From NCBI RefSeq assembly GCF_011759605.1, contig NZ_JAAOYX010000001.1:434001-498000 (forward strand): a stretch of DNA of 64,000 bases, given 5' to 3'. A program made the translations under genes and the position numbers. Below are positions 61,657-64,000 of the stretch, in pieces. Below the pieces are notes generated by a model. The model saw nothing but the letters and a program-made list of their open reading frames with translations. It did not search any database and was not told where the DNA came from. This DNA is from Luteibacter sp. SG786. GTDB taxonomy: Bacteria; Pseudomonadota; Gammaproteobacteria; Xanthomonadales; Rhodanobacteraceae. Numbering within the stretch: the first letter of the stretch is position 1; the number at the start of each line of letters is the position of its first letter.

Positions 61657-64000
61657 TCAATCGGAGGGACGGACGATACGCAGTTCCGTGCCCAGCACGC
61701 CGGGCAGGGTACGCAAGGTGCGCACGAGGTCGGGCAGGGCACGCACCCGCCAGGCGTCGCCCAGTTCGAGGCTGGCCTGACCGACGTCGTTGCGATACCC
61801 GGCCAGCAGAAGCGGCGTGCGGCCGCCGCGATATCCCATCAGCGTCTGGCGCAGATGCTGCGGGAAGTCCGAACCCACACCGTTGAGCTTCACCGTGAGC
61901 AGCCGGCCGAAGTGTTCCATGGCATCCGACAACGAATACGCCTTGCGTGCGCGCAGCTGGTAACCGCCGGCGAAGTCGTCGATGCGCAGCCCGCCTTCCA
62001 CCACGATGAGGTTGCCCCGCGTGAGCAGCGGCGCCGCATCGGTGAACACCTCACGGAAGAAACTGGTTTCCAACAGGCCCGTGGCGTCCTCGATCTGCAC
62101 GAAGGCATCGCTGTCGCCGCGCTTGCGCATGCCCACGACCATGCCGGCCACGGTCCAGGGCGTTTCCGGGCCGCGACGGAAGCGGCTCGCGTTGTCGTCG
62201 TCGTCGCCGCGACGCGGCTTGGGCGGCTGGTAACGCTGCGGAATCTCGCCGATGGGGCAGCTGGACAGCTGCGCCAGTTCCGCCTTCCACGGGTCGGTGG
62301 GATGGCCCGACAGGTAATGGCCCAGCGTGTCGTGCTCGCCTTGCAGCAGTTGCTCCAGCGGCCATTCCGGCACCGAGCCCGAAAGCTCGATGATGCTGGG
62401 CGCCTCGGCGGCGCCGAAGGCGTTGCCGAAGATGTCCACCTGGCCGGACGCGCGGTTTTTCGCTTCCTGGTCGGCGGCCCGCATCGCTTCGGGAATGTGC
62501 ATGAGCAGCGTGGCGCGATTCTCGCCGAGCGCGTCCAGCGCGCCCGACTGCACCAGCGCTTCCATGGTGCGCTTGTTGAGCTTGTTCGAACCGACGCGCT
62601 GGCAGAAATCGACCAGCCCGCGGTAGGGCCCGCGCGCGTTGCGCTCCGCCACGATCTCTTCGCAGATGCCCTGGCCCACGCCCTTGATGGCGCCGAGACC
62701 GTAGCGCACCACCTTCGGCTCCACGGCCTCGAACATCCAGGCGGACGCATTCACGTCGGGCGGCAGCACCTTGATGCCGATGGCGCGCGTCTCGTCGAGG
62801 AAGGTGACTACCTTCTCCGTGTTGTCCATGTCCGACGAGATCGTCGCGGCCATGAATTCCGCCGGGTAATGCGCCTTCAGCCAGGCGGTCTGGTAGGAAA
62901 CCAGCGCGTAGGCCGCCGCATGCGACTTGTTGAAACCGTATCCCGCGAACTTTTCCATGAGGTCGAAGATCGCGTCGGCCTTGTCGCCGTCGATACCGTC
63001 CTTGGCCGCGCCCTCGCGGAAGGTGGCACGGTGCTTGATCATCTCCTCGGGCTTCTTCTTGCCCATGGCACGGCGCAGCAGGTCGGCGCCGCCGAGCGTG
63101 TAGCCGCCGACGATCTGCGCCATCTGCATCACCTGCTCCTGGTAGACCATGATGCCGTAGGTCTCTTTCAGGATGGGCTCGACGCGCGGATCGGGATATT
63201 CCACCGCTTCCTTGCCGTGTTTGCGCGCGCAGAAGCTGGGGATGAGGTCCATCGGGCCGGGACGGTACAGGGCGACGAGGGCGATGATGTCCTCGAAGCG
63301 GTCCGCCTGTGCTTCCTTCAGCATGCCCTGCATGCCGCGGGATTCGAGCTGGAAGACGGCCACGGTCTGCGCTTTCTTCAGCAGCTCGTAGACCTTGGGA
63401 TCGTCCAGCGGCAGCGATTCGATCACCAGCGGTTCGATGCCTTCGCGTTCGCGCCGCTTGTTGATCGCCTTCACCGCCCAATCGATGATGGTGAGCGTAC
63501 GCAGTCCGAGGAAGTCGAACTTCACGAGGCCCACGGCCTCGACGTCGTCCTTGTCGTATTGGGTAACCACGCCTTCGCCGCTGGGTTCGCAGTACAGCGG
63601 CGCGAAATCGGTCAGCGGGGTGGGTGCGATGACGACGCCGCCGGCGTGCTTGCCTGCGTTGCGGGTGAGGCCTTCCAGACTCAGCGCGAGGTCGATGAGC
63701 GTGCGCGGCTCTTCCTCGGTTTCGTAGATGTCGCAGAAATCCTTGACGATGCGATCCGGCTCTTTCTTCGCCTTCTCGGAGCGGCCGAGTGCATCGGACA
63801 GCGTGAGGTCCAGCGGGCGGTTCGGAATCAGCTTCGCGATGCGGTCGACCTGGCCGTAACCCATGCCGAGCACGCGTCCGGAGTCGCGCAGCACGGCCTT
63901 CGCAGCCATGGAACCGTAGGTGATGATCTGGCTGACGTGGTCGCGGCCGTACTTGCGCGCCACGTAGTCGATCACCTCGTCGCGGCGGTCCATGCAGAAG
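61657..64000 (-). CDS. dnaE: DNA polymerase III alpha subunit, N-terminal part outside the window
   Basis: About 780 C-terminal residues of the replicative polymerase are visible; the frame runs past the window end, where the sequence reads FCMDRRDEVIDYVARKYGRDHVSQIITYGSMAAKAVLRDSGRVLG as in E. coli DnaE around residue 400. Visible landmarks are palm/finger sequences (VGLVKFDFLGLRTLTIID), the tandem HhH and the OB-fold (TPWTVAGMVVGMRKRGDSDAFVQIEDATGLLETSFF), followed by the tau-binding C-terminus. An Asp/Arg-rich insert, RRGDDDDNASRFRRG, precedes the OB domain. The third catalytic Asp is within the window; the first two lie near the edge. Confidence 0.97.
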   Translation of the reverse strand, partial: FCMDRRDEVIDYVARKYGRDHVSQIITYGSMAAKAVLRDSGRVLGMGYGQVDRIAKLIPNRPLDLTLSDALGRSEKAKKEPDRIVKDFCDIYETEEEPRTLIDLALSLEGLTRNAGKHAGGVVIAPTPLTDFAPLYCEPSGEGVVTQYDKDDVEAVGLVKFDFLGLRTLTIIDWAVKAINKRREREGIEPLVIESLPLDDPKVYELLKKAQTVAVFQLESRGMQGMLKEAQADRFEDIIALVALYRPGPMDLIPSFCARKHGKEAVEYPDPRVEPILKETYGIMVYQEQVMQMAQIVGGYTLGGADLLRRAMGKKKPEEMIKHRATFREGAAKDGIDGDKADAIFDLMEKFAGYGFNKSHAAAYALVSYQTAWLKAHYPAEFMAATISSDMDNTEKVVTFLDETRAIGIKVLPPDVNASAWMFEAVEPKVVRYGLGAIKGVGQGICEEIVAERNARGPYRGLVDFCQRVGSNKLNKRTMEALVQSGALDALGENRATLLMHIPEAMRAADQEAKNRASGQVDIFGNAFGAAEAPSIIELSGSVPEWPLEQLLQGEHDTLGHYLSGHPTDPWKAELAQLSSCPIGEIPQRYQPPKPRRGDDDDNASRFRRGPETPWTVAGMVVGMRKRGDSDAFVQIEDATGLLETSFFREVFTDAAPLLTRGNLIVVEGGLRIDDFAGGYQLRARKAYSLSDAMEHFGRLLTVKLNGVGSDFPQHLRQTLMGYRGGRTPLLLAGYRNDVGQASLELGDAWRVRALPDLVRTLRTLPGVLGTELRIVRPSD

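Overview
The window is high-GC gammaproteobacterial chromosome, most likely from the Lysobacterales (Xanthomonadales), in the Rhodanobacteraceae/Luteibacter-Dyella direction. The basis is the housekeeping gene order, the many TonB-type and secreted carbohydrate enzymes, and an antibacterial type IV secretion (X-T4SS) effector module with XVIPCD targeting domains, which is characteristic of that order. No tRNA, rRNA, CRISPR array, integrase or transposase was recognised.

Layout. 1-1982: 3' part of a large unknown protein. 2071-7199: a two-component system, Dps, a convergent M61 peptidase and a DUF4442 protein. 7219-11761: CnoX-type thioredoxin/TPR chaperone, then a divergent four-gene pqi operon (pqiA split in two, pqiB, pqiC). 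11982-25477: a long housekeeping run, leuS-lptE-holA-nadD-rsfS-rlmH-maf-rng-yhdP-tldD, with tight spacing and many GTG/TTG starts. 25478-26865: 1.4 kb without genes, dominated by a nested fold-back repeat structure. 26866-33798: one 2310-residue secreted multidomain glycoside hydrolase (GH2 plus three F5/8C modules plus a GH64-like C-terminus). 33976-36743: darP, a DUF1653 gene, tldE/pmbA and a DUF4870 membrane protein.

36822-41509 (minus strand) is an X-T4SS cargo module: a virD4 coupling ATPase, a putative lipoprotein immunity protein and a DUF2235-type lipase effector whose C-terminus carries what look like two XVIPCD targeting domains. 41680-46359 (minus strand) returns to housekeeping genes: ispA, xseB, tilS, a NYN/LOTUS protein, a VOC protein and accA.

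46566-61621 (plus strand) is a 15 kb accessory block between accA and dnaE, which are usually close neighbours. Its order is a glucokinase-type kinase, GH20 hexosaminidase, TonB-dependent receptor, APC permease, GH2 exo-beta-D-glucosaminidase (CsxA-like), LacI regulator, sulfotransferase, fused ATP sulfurylase/APS kinase and a small secreted protein. I read the first part as chitosan/chitin-oligomer (amino-sugar) uptake and breakdown under LacI control, with a palindromic operator overlapping the -35 box upstream of the kinase. The last part looks like a self-contained PAPS-supplied sulfation cassette. The 3' two thirds of dnaE closes the window at 61657-64000.

Four near-identical dispersed palindromic (REP-like) elements lie at gene borders at about 11.8, 25.9, 33.9 and 36.2 kb, two of them flanking the large hydrolase.
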